A stretch of DNA of 43,414 nt from contig JAEEJO010000062.1 in NCBI GenBank assembly GCA_016281915.1, forward strand, positions 1 through 43,414. The letters are read 5' to 3'. Source of the stretch: Clostridiales bacterium. Lineage in GTDB: Bacteria > Bacillota > Clostridia > Oscillospirales > UBA644. Positions 1 through 7,805 of the stretch are shown here, one piece after another (the stretch's first letter is position 1; every line of letters begins with the position of its first letter). The position numbers and the translations under genes were made by a program. Under the pieces are notes generated by a model. That model ran no database searches. It saw only the letters and a program-made list of their open reading frames with translations, and was not told where the DNA came from.

Positions 1-109
1 GCATAGAATATAAGACTACGCTCGTGATAACGATCTGTATAAATATGAAAAAGAAGAGAAACGGAGATTTTTTAATGCCTGACCAAATATCGGAAATAAT
101 ACTTTTCAT
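1..109 (-). CDS. FtsX-like ABC permease, N-terminal fragment (runs off left edge)
   Basis: Only the first 36 residues lie in the window. The start is an ATG at 107-109 preceded by GAGGTC about 6 nt upstream. The translation has a short cytoplasmic segment with I-W-S-G-I-K-K-S-P-F and then a hydrophobic membrane segment. It aligns without gaps to the start of the complete 818-residue FtsX-like permease at 39081-41537, which has I-W-N-G-I-K-K-E-P-F followed by its first membrane helix; I count about 14 identities in 36. The gene is therefore probably a paralogue of that permease. A perfect sigma-A promoter lies upstream at 279-307. What the permease moves is unknown, and the rest of the gene and any partner ATPase would lie to the left of the window. 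Confidence 0.72.
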   Translation of the reverse strand, partial: MKSIISDIWSGIKKSPFLFFFIFIQIVITSVVLYSM

Positions 110-117
110 GTTCGACC

Positions 118-174
118 TCATTTAATTTGAAATATCCGCATAATTACTGCAGTTATTGCCTTGAATTTTTTCAT
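118..174 (-). CDS. Possible 18-residue leader peptide or remnant of a secreted-protein gene
   Basis: An ATG at 172-174 opens an 18-codon frame with an AAAGGATG-like ribosome binding site about 11 nt upstream. The peptide begins M-K-K-F-K-A-I-T-A-V-I-M and then stops, like the first part of a signal peptide. It ends 8 nt before the FtsX-like permease start at 109. At the right end of the window the related permease is also preceded by a gene for a small secreted protein (41625-41960), so this may be a degenerate version of that partner or a short leader coupling translation. It could equally be chance; nothing but position and ribosome binding site supports it. Confidence 0.3.
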   Translation of the reverse strand: MKKFKAITAVIMRIFQIK

Positions 175-278
175 AGGAACGAACATCCTTTCTTTTAAAT
201 ATACACAAAAGAACTCCCGTCATAGAAAACTTTTCAAATTTCGGTTTTCGCAACGGCATTTCTCTGCTTTTCGCAATT

Positions 279-307
279 ATTATAGCATTTACGACAAATA
301 TTGTCAA
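279..307 (-). promoter_or_regulatory. Sigma-A promoter for the left-edge FtsX permease
   Basis: On the minus strand TTGACA (302-307) and TATAAT (279-284) are separated by exactly 17 nt, a perfect consensus match. Transcription would begin near 272 and run left into the permease start at 109. It closely resembles the promoter at 42009-42037 in front of the other secreted-protein/permease locus; both continue TATAATAATT after the -10 box. Confidence 0.8.
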
Positions 308-381
308 TAGCCGTTTCAATTTAAATTGAAAAAAAAATCACTTATATAGTTGTATTTTTTTGTTAAAAATAAACAAATTGC

Positions 382-427
382 AAAAAAAAACGTAATTCTC
401 CGCCCTGCGTCGGTCGGCACGGGCGGA
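382..427 (-). terminator. Intrinsic terminator after ddh
   Basis: Read on the minus strand, TCCGCCC (427-421) pairs with GGGCGGA (405-399) around a 15-nt loop, and a run of nine T follows (390-382). It sits about 30 nt after the ddh stop. The gap 175-458 otherwise holds only the minus-strand promoter at 279-307 and AT-rich sequence with no convincing gene. Confidence 0.75.
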
Positions 428-458
428 TAATTTAAAAACAGCGGAAATATACAGAGTA

Positions 459-1445
459 TCACAGAAGATTTTTGATTATTTCCGACAAGGGTTTTGCGGA
501 AAGATAAACGGGCGGGATGTCGAAAACGGTTTTACAGCCGAAATTGCCCTCGTTTTGAAGACGGAAAACGGCTCTTGCGTATGCAATCAGAACAGAGGAT
601 GTAAACTCGGGATTGGAATCAAGTTTAAGGCTGTATTCTATAACATGTTTATTCTCGCCGTTTGCACCAGTTCTGCCTGTTCTGATAACAAAGCCGCCGT
701 GAGGGATCGCGCTGTGATCACGTTTAAGCTCTTCCATGGAAATGAAGTGGACCGTCGTGTCGTAATCGGCAAAGTAGTTTGGCATTGTTTTTATTTCTTT
801 TTCTATTCTGTCAAGATCTGCGCCGGGTTTTGCAACCACGAAGCACTCACGCGTGTGTTTCTGACGTGTAGTAAGCTTCGGAGCAGAACCGTTTCTGACG
901 GCGTTCAAAGCTTCTTCGACAGGAATGGTATACTGTTTTGCATCAAGAACTCCGTCGATCCTTCTTATCGCATCCGAATGACCCTGGCTTACACCTTTGC
1001 CCCAGAATGTGTAATCCTCGCCATCAGGAAGGATCGATGAAGCGTAGAATCGGTTAAGAGAGAACATACCCGGATCCCAACCAACGGAGATTATTGCGGT
1101 ATGTCCAGTTTCTTTTGCGGCAGCATCTACGTTTGCGAAATGCTCGGGTATCTTCGCGTGAGTATCAAAGCTGTCGATAACCGGGAAAAACCTTGCAAGA
1201 TACGGTGTCTGGGTGGGAAGGTCGGTAGCGCTTCCGCCGCAGATGATCATAACGTCGATTTTATCGGCATATTTTTCGACTTCAGACGCTGAAACAACGG
1301 GAACGCCCGGCGTTGCGAGAGCAACGGAAGATGGATCGCGCCTTGTGAAAACAGCGGAGAGAATTAAATCGGGATTCTGACGAATCGCGCACTCTACTCC
1401 CCTGCCGAGGTTGCCGTAACCGAAAATACCTATTCTGATACTCAT
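459..1445 (-). CDS. ddh: meso-Diaminopimelate D-dehydrogenase
   Basis: This 328-residue NADPH-dependent enzyme makes meso-2,6-diaminopimelate directly from L-tetrahydrodipicolinate, the one-step lysine and peptidoglycan precursor branch. The N-terminus is a Rossmann fold with the nucleotide loop G-Y-G-N-L-G-R-G at about residues 9-16. The blocks I-I-C-G-G-S-A-T-D-L-P and S-V-G-W-D-P-G-M-F-S-L-N-R are hallmarks of the family, and length matches the usual ~326 residues. Start: ATG at 1443-1445 with GGAG upstream. It is monocistronic, with a promoter at 1480-1508 and a terminator at 382-427. Its presence implies a DAP-type cell wall. High certainty. Confidence 0.95.
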   Translation of the reverse strand: MSIRIGIFGYGNLGRGVECAIRQNPDLILSAVFTRRDPSSVALATPGVPVVSASEVEKYADKIDVMIICGGSATDLPTQTPYLARFFPVIDSFDTHAKIPEHFANVDAAAKETGHTAIISVGWDPGMFSLNRFYASSILPDGEDYTFWGKGVSQGHSDAIRRIDGVLDAKQYTIPVEEALNAVRNGSAPKLTTRQKHTRECFVVAKPGADLDRIEKEIKTMPNYFADYDTTVHFISMEELKRDHSAIPHGGFVIRTGRTGANGENKHVIEYSLKLDSNPEFTSSVLIAYARAVFRLQNEGNFGCKTVFDIPPVYLSAKPLSEIIKNLL

Positions 1446-1479
1446 AAATACGCTCCGTTCAAATCAAAAATTTGGTGTA

Positions 1480-1508
1480 AGTATATCACAAACAGAATGA
1501 TAATTCAA
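1480..1508 (-). promoter_or_regulatory. Sigma-A promoter for ddh
   Basis: Minus strand TTGAAT (1503-1508), 17 nt, TATACT (1480-1485), about 35 nt before the ddh start. Confidence 0.6.
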
Positions 1509-1580
1509 GTAGTCAAAATAATTCTTACAAAAAATTTTACATATTATTCTGTTAAAGCGAAAAAGCGGTTTTTTTTGAGA

Positions 1581-1609
1581 TTGACAAATTGAATTTTAAA
1601 TGATACAAT
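1581..1609 (+). promoter_or_regulatory. Sigma-A promoter for the UPF0126 gene
   Basis: TTGACA (1581-1586), 17 nt spacer, TACAAT (1604-1609). Transcription would start near 1616, about 30 nt before the ATG at 1646, which supports that ATG as the start. Confidence 0.75.
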
Positions 1610-1645
1610 ATAGAAAAGAAATTTAATCGGGATGTGCCATACGCG

Positions 1646-2344
1646 ATGGAAACATATGTTATAACCATTCTTGAAATACTCGGGACGGTTTCTTTTACGG
1701 TCTCCGGAGTGATTTCCGGGATGAGAAAAAGACTCGACCTTTTCGGAACGGTGTTTCTCGGGATAACGACGGCTGTAGGCGGCGGACTAATAAGAGATAT
1801 CATTCTAAACCAGGATATCCCCGCGGTATTCAGAAATCCGCTGCACGCAGGGATTGCAACGCTGACTGCGCTTGTGTTTCTTGTCCCTTCGATCAGGCGG
1901 GCAGTAACGAAAAAAAGAAGGATCTACGATCTTACACTGCTCGTTATGGACTCTCTCGGACTCGGTATTTTTACGGTTGTAGGTGTAAACGCCTCGATCT
2001 CGGCGGTTCCTGACGGCGGTATGCTTATGCACATATTTCTGGGAGTTATCACGGGAGTCGGAGGCGGCGCACTGAGAGACGTGCTGTCGAACAGTCTGCC
2101 GTATATTTTCACAAAACATATATATGCCCTTGCTTCAATAGCTGGAGCGATCATATGCTGTATTTTATGGTCGGTTATCGGTCAGATTCCCGCAATGCTG
2201 TCCGGAGCAGCGGTAATATTCGTATTACGATGCCTTGCTGCACATTTCCAGTGGAATCTGCCGCATCCGAAAGAGAACGACGGTGACGGCGCATCTTCTG
2301 AAAAGCAGGAGACCGTTTATGAACCGTCACTTACAGAGAAATAA
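1646..2344 (+). CDS. UPF0126 / TRIC-like membrane protein
   Basis: This 232-residue integral membrane protein of the UPF0126 (YadS/YicG-like) family has two copies of a three-helix repeat. Each repeat carries the family signature: G-G-G-L-I-R-D near residue 45 and G-G-G-A-L-R-D near residue 130. Members are related in fold to trimeric intracellular cation channels; the bacterial role is not settled, although amino-acid transport has been proposed for some. The soluble C-terminus (last ~35 residues) is polar and charged. I chose ATG 1646 (M-E-T-Y-V) over an in-frame GTG at 1634 because family members begin just before the first helix. The ribosome binding site is weak. It may be co-transcribed with the gene at 2409 (64-nt gap, no terminator). 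Confidence 0.85.
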   Translation: METYVITILEILGTVSFTVSGVISGMRKRLDLFGTVFLGITTAVGGGLIRDIILNQDIPAVFRNPLHAGIATLTALVFLVPSIRRAVTKKRRIYDLTLLVMDSLGLGIFTVVGVNASISAVPDGGMLMHIFLGVITGVGGGALRDVLSNSLPYIFTKHIYALASIAGAIICCILWSVIGQIPAMLSGAAVIFVLRCLAAHFQWNLPHPKENDGDGASSEKQETVYEPSLTEK

Positions 2345-2408
2345 CTGTCGATACAAAGCACAGATCGGCATTTTCAGATTATTTGTTGTGTAAAAACGGA
2401 GGGAGACT

Positions 2409-2735
2409 ATGGCGAAGCTGGAAGAAACTCTGAGCGGAAACTTCAATCAGATACTGAATAAGATCGAAACGGGTATCCTTCAGGGAAGTATATCCGCCTC
2501 GCTCGAAGCGTCAAGCGATTTTGTTGCCGGAAGCGCAAGATGCAGCGTTCGCGTATTTGAAAGATTCAGCTATTTAGGAGGCAACAGACTGAGTATGAGC
2601 GTCACACTTTTCCAGAATAACGAAGGACCGATACATTTATGCGCCGTTACGTCGGGCGGAAGTCAGGCATTATTTTTTAAGATAAACACATTCGGAGAAG
2701 AGGCGTTTCTTGATAAGCTGAGAGAAATACTGTAA
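2409..2735 (+). CDS. Small conserved protein, DUF6054-like
   Basis: This is a 108-residue soluble protein with no signal peptide or membrane helix. The start has a strong GGAGGGAG site 8 nt before the ATG. The middle block C-S-V-R-V-F-E-R-F-S-Y-L-G-G-N-R-L-S and the later T-S-G-G-S-Q-A-L-F-F-K-I-N resemble what I recall of Clostridial DUF6054 proteins; that name is from memory of the family and was not searched. Function is unknown. It lies 64 nt downstream of the UPF0126 gene and ends at the terminator at 2756-2791. Confidence 0.8.
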   Translation: MAKLEETLSGNFNQILNKIETGILQGSISASLEASSDFVAGSARCSVRVFERFSYLGGNRLSMSVTLFQNNEGPIHLCAVTSGGSQALFFKINTFGEEAFLDKLREIL

Positions 2736-2755
2736 AGGCGAATGACATATAAGTT

Positions 2756-2791
2756 GAAGGAGTATCTTGCGATACTCCTTCTGTTTATCTT
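2756..2791 (+). terminator. Terminator between convergent genes
   Basis: A perfect 11-bp stem, GAAGGAGTATC (2756-2766) and its complement (2771-2781), encloses a TTGC loop and is followed by a T-rich tail (TGTTTATCTT). It lies after the 2409-2735 gene and just past the convergent acyl-CoA synthetase stop at 2785, so it may serve both directions, though the minus-side tail is poor in T. Confidence 0.75.
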
Positions 2792-4419
2792 GTTATCTGT
2801 TCTTCAACGAGTCTGCCGCCGCAATAAAGTTCGCGAAGCCTCGGTTTTTCTATCTTTCCGGTAGGATTCCTGGGAACATCCGCGAAAATTATTTTCCTTG
2901 GGCGTTTATATCTCGGCAGCGCGGTGCAGTAGTCGTTTATCTCCTGCTCCGTGCACTCAACATTGTCCTTCAAGGATATGATAGCTGCGGCGATCTCGCC
3001 GAGACGGTTATCGGGAATACCTATTACGGCAACGTCCTTGATTTTATCAAATGCGCGGAGGAAATCTTCTATCTGGACGGGATAAATGTTCTCGCCGCCT
3101 GTAATAATAACGTCCTTCTTGCGGTCGACAAGCCAGATAAAGCCGTCATCGTCAACGCGCGCCATATCACCTGTATAAAGCCATCCGTTTTTAAGGACTT
3201 CATCTGTAGCCTGAGGATTTTTGTAGTAGCATTTCATTACGCCGGGGCCTTTGACAAGAAGTTCGCCCACCTCATCGCCGGAAACTTCTGTTCCGTCATC
3301 TTTGACCACTTTCGCCTGCCAGAGATAGCCAGGTTTGCCTATAGAGCCGACCTTATCGATGTTTTCAACACCGAGATGAACGCATCCCGGACCGATAGAC
3401 TCGGAAAGACCGTAGTTTGTATCATATTGATGATGAGGAAAAACGGATTTCCAGCGGCGGATCAGGCTTGGCGGAACAGGCTGAGCACCGATATGCATCA
3501 ATCTCCACTGAGAAGTGGTATAATCAGCCAGATTTATATCTCCTCTTTCTATACTGTCAAGGATATCCTGCGCCCACGGAACAAGAAGCCAGACGATCGT
3601 TGCACCTTCGTCCGATACGGTGCGAAGGATCCACTCAGGGCTCACGCCGCGAAGGATGATTGCCTTTGAGGCAGAGATCAGGCTTCCGAACCAGTGCATT
3701 TTTGCTCCGGTATGATAAAGCGGCGGGATGCAGAGAAAGACGTCGTTTCTTGTCTGTCCGTGATGGTTCTGCTCTGTAACACATGAAGAGATAAGCGCGC
3801 TGTGATAGTGCAGTATCGCTTTCGGAAAGCCGGTTGTTCCGGAAGAGAAATAGATAGCGCCGAGATCTTCGTCGCGTATTTCGATAGCAGGAGCAACGGA
3901 TGAACAGTAAGTAACGAGTTCGTCATAACCGTCCGCAAACGACGGAACGTCGCTTCCCACATAGAAAAGATGACGGACATCATGTATGGAATCTTTTATC
4001 TGTTCGATTCTTCCGGTAAACTCGGGACCGAAGACGAGGACCGAAACATCCGCCAGGTCAAGACAGTATTTAATCTCTTCTGACGTATATCGGTAGTTCA
4101 TGGGAACTGCGAGGGCGCCCGTTTTAAGGATACCGAAGTAGATCGGCAGCCATTCAAGGCAATTCATCAGTAAAATAGCGACTTTATCGCCTTTTTTAAC
4201 ACCTCTTGTAAGCAAAAGGTTTGCAAATCTGTTAGCTTTTATGTCAAATTCGCGCCATGACATTTCGCGGCGGTACTTGCCGCCGGGCGCAGACTCGATA
4301 AGGCTGTATTCTCTCCACGTAATCGGGTGAGACGGTTTTTTATCGGGATTGATCTCTACAAGAGCGATATCGTTCGGATAAAGCTTTGCGTTTCTTTCCA
4401 GAAAATCCGTAATAGGCAT
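2785..4419 (-). CDS. Acyl-CoA synthetase / AMP-dependent ligase
   Basis: This 544-residue ANL-superfamily enzyme activates a carboxylic acid as acyl-AMP and transfers it to CoA. Visible motifs in order: the P-loop-like A3 motif Y-F-S-S-G-T-T-G-F-P-K-A near residue 195, A5-like Y-G-L-S-E-S near residue 340, the Y-T-G-D-M-A-R motif near residue 415, the hinge region D-R-K-K-D-V-I-I-T-G-G-E-N-I-Y-P near residue 435, and the catalytic lysine motif P-T-G-K-I-E-K-P near residue 522. The sequence resembles fatty-acid or crotonobetaine/carnitine-type CoA ligases, but the substrate cannot be read from the sequence. No signal peptide. The start ATG has AAGGA upstream, and a perfect promoter lies at 4460-4488. 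It stands alone, convergent with 2409-2735. Confidence 0.9.
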   Translation of the reverse strand: MPITDFLERNAKLYPNDIALVEINPDKKPSHPITWREYSLIESAPGGKYRREMSWREFDIKANRFANLLLTRGVKKGDKVAILLMNCLEWLPIYFGILKTGALAVPMNYRYTSEEIKYCLDLADVSVLVFGPEFTGRIEQIKDSIHDVRHLFYVGSDVPSFADGYDELVTYCSSVAPAIEIRDEDLGAIYFSSGTTGFPKAILHYHSALISSCVTEQNHHGQTRNDVFLCIPPLYHTGAKMHWFGSLISASKAIILRGVSPEWILRTVSDEGATIVWLLVPWAQDILDSIERGDINLADYTTSQWRLMHIGAQPVPPSLIRRWKSVFPHHQYDTNYGLSESIGPGCVHLGVENIDKVGSIGKPGYLWQAKVVKDDGTEVSGDEVGELLVKGPGVMKCYYKNPQATDEVLKNGWLYTGDMARVDDDGFIWLVDRKKDVIITGGENIYPVQIEDFLRAFDKIKDVAVIGIPDNRLGEIAAAIISLKDNVECTEQEINDYCTALPRYKRPRKIIFADVPRNPTGKIEKPRLRELYCGGRLVEEQITR

Positions 4420-4459
4420 ATTTCGACTGTCCTTTCGGAACTTATTTCTTTAATTTATA

Positions 4460-4488
4460 ATTATACAACATTTATACCGATTTGTCAA
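4460..4488 (-). promoter_or_regulatory. Sigma-A promoter for the acyl-CoA synthetase
   Basis: Minus strand TTGACA (4483-4488), 17 nt, TATAAT (4460-4465): perfect consensus, 40 nt before the start codon. Confidence 0.8.
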
Positions 4489-4576
4489 CATGTTTCACAA
4501 ATAAAAATATCAGGCAGCGTCCATCTTCATAATTACCCGAAGAAGTGAAATAAATATATTAAATAAAGATAAAGTA

Positions 4577-4605
4577 TTGATTTTTTTCACCTGATATGAT
4601 AAAAT
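4577..4605 (+). promoter_or_regulatory. Sigma-A promoter for the CPBP protease operon
   Basis: TTGATT (4577-4582), 17 nt, TAAAAT (4600-4605), 44 nt before the ATG at 4650. The -35 box is imperfect. Confidence 0.55.
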
Positions 4606-4649
4606 AGGCAGTATGCAAAACCTATGTGACAGGCAAAGGAGATCAAAAA

Positions 4650-5915
4650 ATGAACGAAGACGAATCCGTAATAGATATCGATCCAGATGATAATTCAGTA
4701 AACGACGCAGCTGAGGAAATGACAGACGAAAATCCCGTAAATGATGCCGAAGTGATATCGACAGACGAAAACGCATTTTGTGATGACAATGAAACGGAAG
4801 GCAGCGAAGTTGCAGAAAACGATACAGGCACAAATGATGCGACACAAGTCATTCAGAGTGAGGTTTATGCGCAGTCCGCATGGGAAGCGCCGGTTGCCAT
4901 AGTAAGGAACGCAGACGAAGTTAAAGCGGAGGCCTCGCCGGCGACACCTGAAAAAAAGTATAAAAAAACGCTGAGGGGCATTTTTCTTATTTTATGCCTA
5001 TTCCCTGTTTTGTCGGTGATAGTCGTTTTGCCGACTGTGATATACAGTTTGTTTTCATATGGCATTTCAGCCTCGGATATTTCGGGGGATATAGAATTTT
5101 TACTTTCGTTTGCAATTCCTCAGTTTCTCTACCCCCTTCTCACGGCGATCGCATCGGTATTTATGGCAGTTATAGCCGGCAGAAGAGTAAAGGACACCGT
5201 TAAAATAGCAAATGCACCTGCAACGGACGTATTGCTTTCTATAGGAATTTTTCTTGGCATAGGTACGGCGGGCTCATACCTTTCCCAGTTGATCACAGAT
5301 CTTATCGTAGGTCTGGGCGTTCCCGTTCCCGATATGTCCGAGTTTATGCCCGACCCGCAGACGCCGATGCAGTTTTGCCTCTATCTTATCGTAATCGCCG
5401 TAATGCCTGCAATATGTGAAGAATTCATTTTCAGAGGCATTATATGCGGGCTTATCAAAGAATACAACAAAACCGCCGCGATAATCCTTTCAGCGCTTGC
5501 GTTCAGTCTCGTTCACGCAACCGTCCAGCAGATCCCGTTTGCATTTATTATGGGACTTTTCCTTGGTTACATTTACGTTAAATACGATACACTTCTGATA
5601 GGAATAGTGCTTCATTTTATCAACAATTTCATCTCATGCATTTTCACGGTCCTTTACGGCAGGATACCCGAAGGAACATACGAGACGCTTTATACCGTAT
5701 ATGATATTGCAACGGTTGTTATAGGAATAGTTACACTGACAGTCTTCATAATAAGAAGGATACGCGAAAGAAAAGAAAATCCGAACAGAGAGATCGCAGC
5801 GGTTTCGGGCGGCAAGCTCGTTGCAGCAACGCTTTCTTCGTGGGCGATGTGGCTCTTCATTGTTATCTATATATTTGAAACTGTTTCGACGATACTCATG
5901 TCTGCATATATGTGA
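4650..5915 (+). CDS. CPBP-family intramembrane metalloprotease with acidic N-terminal tail
   Basis: This 421-residue protein of the CPBP (CAAX protease and bacteriocin-processing, Abi/Rce1-like) family is predicted to cut substrates in the membrane. The three expected motifs are present: E-E-F-I-F-R-G near residue 257, F-S-L-V-H-A near residue 288, and H-F-I-N-N near residue 322. About eight hydrophobic segments are visible. The first ~95 residues are soluble and strikingly acidic (dense D/E with N and T), then a basic K-K-Y-K-K patch precedes the first helix; such a tail is unusual. Start ATG 4650 was chosen because AAAGGAG lies 9 nt upstream; an upstream in-frame ATG at 4626 lacks a site. 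The next gene follows after 17 nt, suggesting an operon. Confidence 0.85.
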   Translation: MNEDESVIDIDPDDNSVNDAAEEMTDENPVNDAEVISTDENAFCDDNETEGSEVAENDTGTNDATQVIQSEVYAQSAWEAPVAIVRNADEVKAEASPATPEKKYKKTLRGIFLILCLFPVLSVIVVLPTVIYSLFSYGISASDISGDIEFLLSFAIPQFLYPLLTAIASVFMAVIAGRRVKDTVKIANAPATDVLLSIGIFLGIGTAGSYLSQLITDLIVGLGVPVPDMSEFMPDPQTPMQFCLYLIVIAVMPAICEEFIFRGIICGLIKEYNKTAAIILSALAFSLVHATVQQIPFAFIMGLFLGYIYVKYDTLLIGIVLHFINNFISCIFTVLYGRIPEGTYETLYTVYDIATVVIGIVTLTVFIIRRIRERKENPNREIAAVSGGKLVAATLSSWAMWLFIVIYIFETVSTILMSAYM

Positions 5916-5932
5916 TTGCGGAGAGAAAAAAA

Positions 5933-7750
5933 ATGGTCGTATATAAAATGGCGGAAAATGAAACGCCGAGATATACAGGAAATTCGTTTGCTGATATTTC
6001 CAAAAGCGACGGCGGACTGCCACACACGGCAGGCGTATCGCATTATCAGGTCCTTCGTGCAAACAGAGCTCATCCCGAATATGCGGATGGAGAAGGATAT
6101 ACATATAATCATGCCCCCGATATGACGTATTTTTACGGACATTTCTGGGTGCAGTATTTATCGAACCCAAAAGACGAGCATGAACCGGGCGGGATTTCCC
6201 TGATAACGCGTTCGGCAGACGGGAAAAATTGGGAAAAGCCCGCAACGGTATTTCCGAAACTGCTTTTACCCCGCGGAGACAATGTTTGCAGTGACGGCAC
6301 GACAGTACATATTCCGGAAAACACTTATGCGGTGATGCACCAAAGAACCGCATTTTATACAGCGCCGAACGGAAGGCTACTGACAACAGGGTTTTACGGG
6401 TATTCGCCGGATCATGCTGTTCCGTGGGAGAAAAACGGGCTTGGCCGCGTAGTAAGAGAAGTGTATCCCGACGGAAGATTCGGTCCGATATTTTTTATTT
6501 ACGTTATGCGTTCATCCGGATGGAAAGAAGAATCACTGCCATTCCCCGAATTCAGCGAATCGGACGATGACGGTTTCAAAGACGCCTGCAAAGCGCTTCT
6601 TAGCGACAGATTTGAGACGCAGCAGTGGGCTGAAGAACATGGCAACGACTGCGAATACGTTTCGCTGAAAACACATAATGAAGCTTTTCACAAAAATGAA
6701 AACAAGCCGTATCAGGCTTTTACAAGATATCACATTAACAAGAACACGGTCGCAGCGCTGTGGAAGCACGGCGTTACTGGAATATCATATGACAACGGGG
6801 ATAGCTGGGCGATAAAAAAAGAGTGTTCGTTTGCAACGTCAGGCGCAAAAGCGTGGGGAGAAAAAACGGCAGACGGCAGATTTGCGATTTTTTATATAAA
6901 CAGCATTTCAAGTGAACACAGATACCCTCTTGTATGCGTGACATCAGACGACGGAATATCATTTGACGGAATGTCCTCCGTATTTGGAGAAACACCTCCG
7001 AGAAGATATGAAGGACTGAACAAGGATTTCGGTCCTCAGTATCTCCGCGGTATATGCGAAAGCGATCCCGAAAAGCCTGTCGATGCTTTATGGATAGCAT
7101 ACAGTGTAAACAAAGAAGATATCTGGGTCAGCAGGATACCTGTTCCCGTAAAGACATGCACTGACAGCTTTTTTTGCGGTGATTTTGCGGACAATACATA
7201 CCTTGAGCCCTGGAACGTTTATTCGTCGTGCTGGGCAAAGATCGAGCAGGTCGGGAACACAATGGTCATTACAGACAAAGATCCGGCAGAATATGCGTAT
7301 GCTGAGCTGAATTTTCCCGATTGCGTAAAATTCCGTGCAGAGATTGAGATGCAGTGCGAAAAATACGACACGGCGCTCGAAATAGAGCTTTGCGATAAAA
7401 ACGGAACAGTCTGCGAAAGATTATATATCGATAACGGGGCTTTATCCGGGAGAAACACTTCCGTAAGGCAGTTCCTTCACGAATTTGACGAGAAAAAGCA
7501 CGTGATCAGCGTTGGACAGGATTGTTTCGAGTGCGAGGCTACGGTTTTTCTTGACGGACAGTTTACCGGAATGCTGAGAAATATGCAGAAGATAAACAGC
7601 GTTTCTCGTCTTTTACTGAGAACAAAACCGCGCCGTTGCGCACCCGGAGCGGACGTGAGACCAGTTTGCCCGGATCTCGAAAACAGCGATCTGCCGACGA
7701 AAGAAAGAAAATATACTGTGTTTTCCGTAAAAACACAGAGATTAGGTTAA
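5933..7750 (+). CDS. Sialidase-like beta-propeller glycosidase, cytoplasmic
   Basis: This is a 605-residue protein without a signal peptide. The first ~410 residues look like a sialidase-type propeller. A canonical Asp-box S-Y-D-N-G-D-S-W lies near residue 285, T-S-D-D-G-I-S-F near 337, and a degenerate S-A-D-G-K-N-W near 94. The N-terminal Y-N-H-A-P-D-M-T-Y-F block resembles exo-sialidase-like proteins of polysaccharide loci. The last ~190 residues look like a beta-sandwich (LamG/concanavalin-like) domain. The sugar substrate is unclear, and absence of an export signal argues against a classic secreted sialidase. Start ATG 5933 has GGAGAG 8 nt upstream; an in-frame GTG at 5912 is less likely. 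It follows the CPBP gene by 17 nt, ends at a terminator, and is convergent with an AraC regulator. Confidence 0.75.
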   Translation: MVVYKMAENETPRYTGNSFADISKSDGGLPHTAGVSHYQVLRANRAHPEYADGEGYTYNHAPDMTYFYGHFWVQYLSNPKDEHEPGGISLITRSADGKNWEKPATVFPKLLLPRGDNVCSDGTTVHIPENTYAVMHQRTAFYTAPNGRLLTTGFYGYSPDHAVPWEKNGLGRVVREVYPDGRFGPIFFIYVMRSSGWKEESLPFPEFSESDDDGFKDACKALLSDRFETQQWAEEHGNDCEYVSLKTHNEAFHKNENKPYQAFTRYHINKNTVAALWKHGVTGISYDNGDSWAIKKECSFATSGAKAWGEKTADGRFAIFYINSISSEHRYPLVCVTSDDGISFDGMSSVFGETPPRRYEGLNKDFGPQYLRGICESDPEKPVDALWIAYSVNKEDIWVSRIPVPVKTCTDSFFCGDFADNTYLEPWNVYSSCWAKIEQVGNTMVITDKDPAEYAYAELNFPDCVKFRAEIEMQCEKYDTALEIELCDKNGTVCERLYIDNGALSGRNTSVRQFLHEFDEKKHVISVGQDCFECEATVFLDGQFTGMLRNMQKINSVSRLLLRTKPRRCAPGADVRPVCPDLENSDLPTKERKYTVFSVKTQRLG

Positions 7751-7757
7751 GGCAAAA

Positions 7758-7788
7758 GCGGACTGCTTTTGCAGCCCGCATTTTTTTT
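7758..7788 (+). terminator. Intrinsic terminator after the sialidase-like gene
   Basis: GCGGACTGC and GCAGCCCGC pair (one A-C mismatch) around a TTTT loop, followed by A and eight T at 7781-7788. Confidence 0.8.
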
Positions 7789-7805
7789 GATGAACAATAC
7801 CGTTA

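Noticed and set aside
122..319. 65-codon minus-strand frame before the left-edge permease
   Set aside because: Its start lies upstream of the predicted transcription start (about 272), internal starts lack ribosome binding sites and the sequence shows no family or signal pattern.
2767..3669. 300-codon plus-strand frame opposite the acyl-CoA synthetase
   Set aside because: Antisense shadow of a gene with all ANL motifs; the translation is Cys/Phe-rich without any domain.
5634..6386. 250-codon minus-strand frame across the CPBP/glycosidase junction
   Set aside because: Spans two real genes on the other strand, no promoter or ribosome binding site, Cys/Arg-rich shadow translation.
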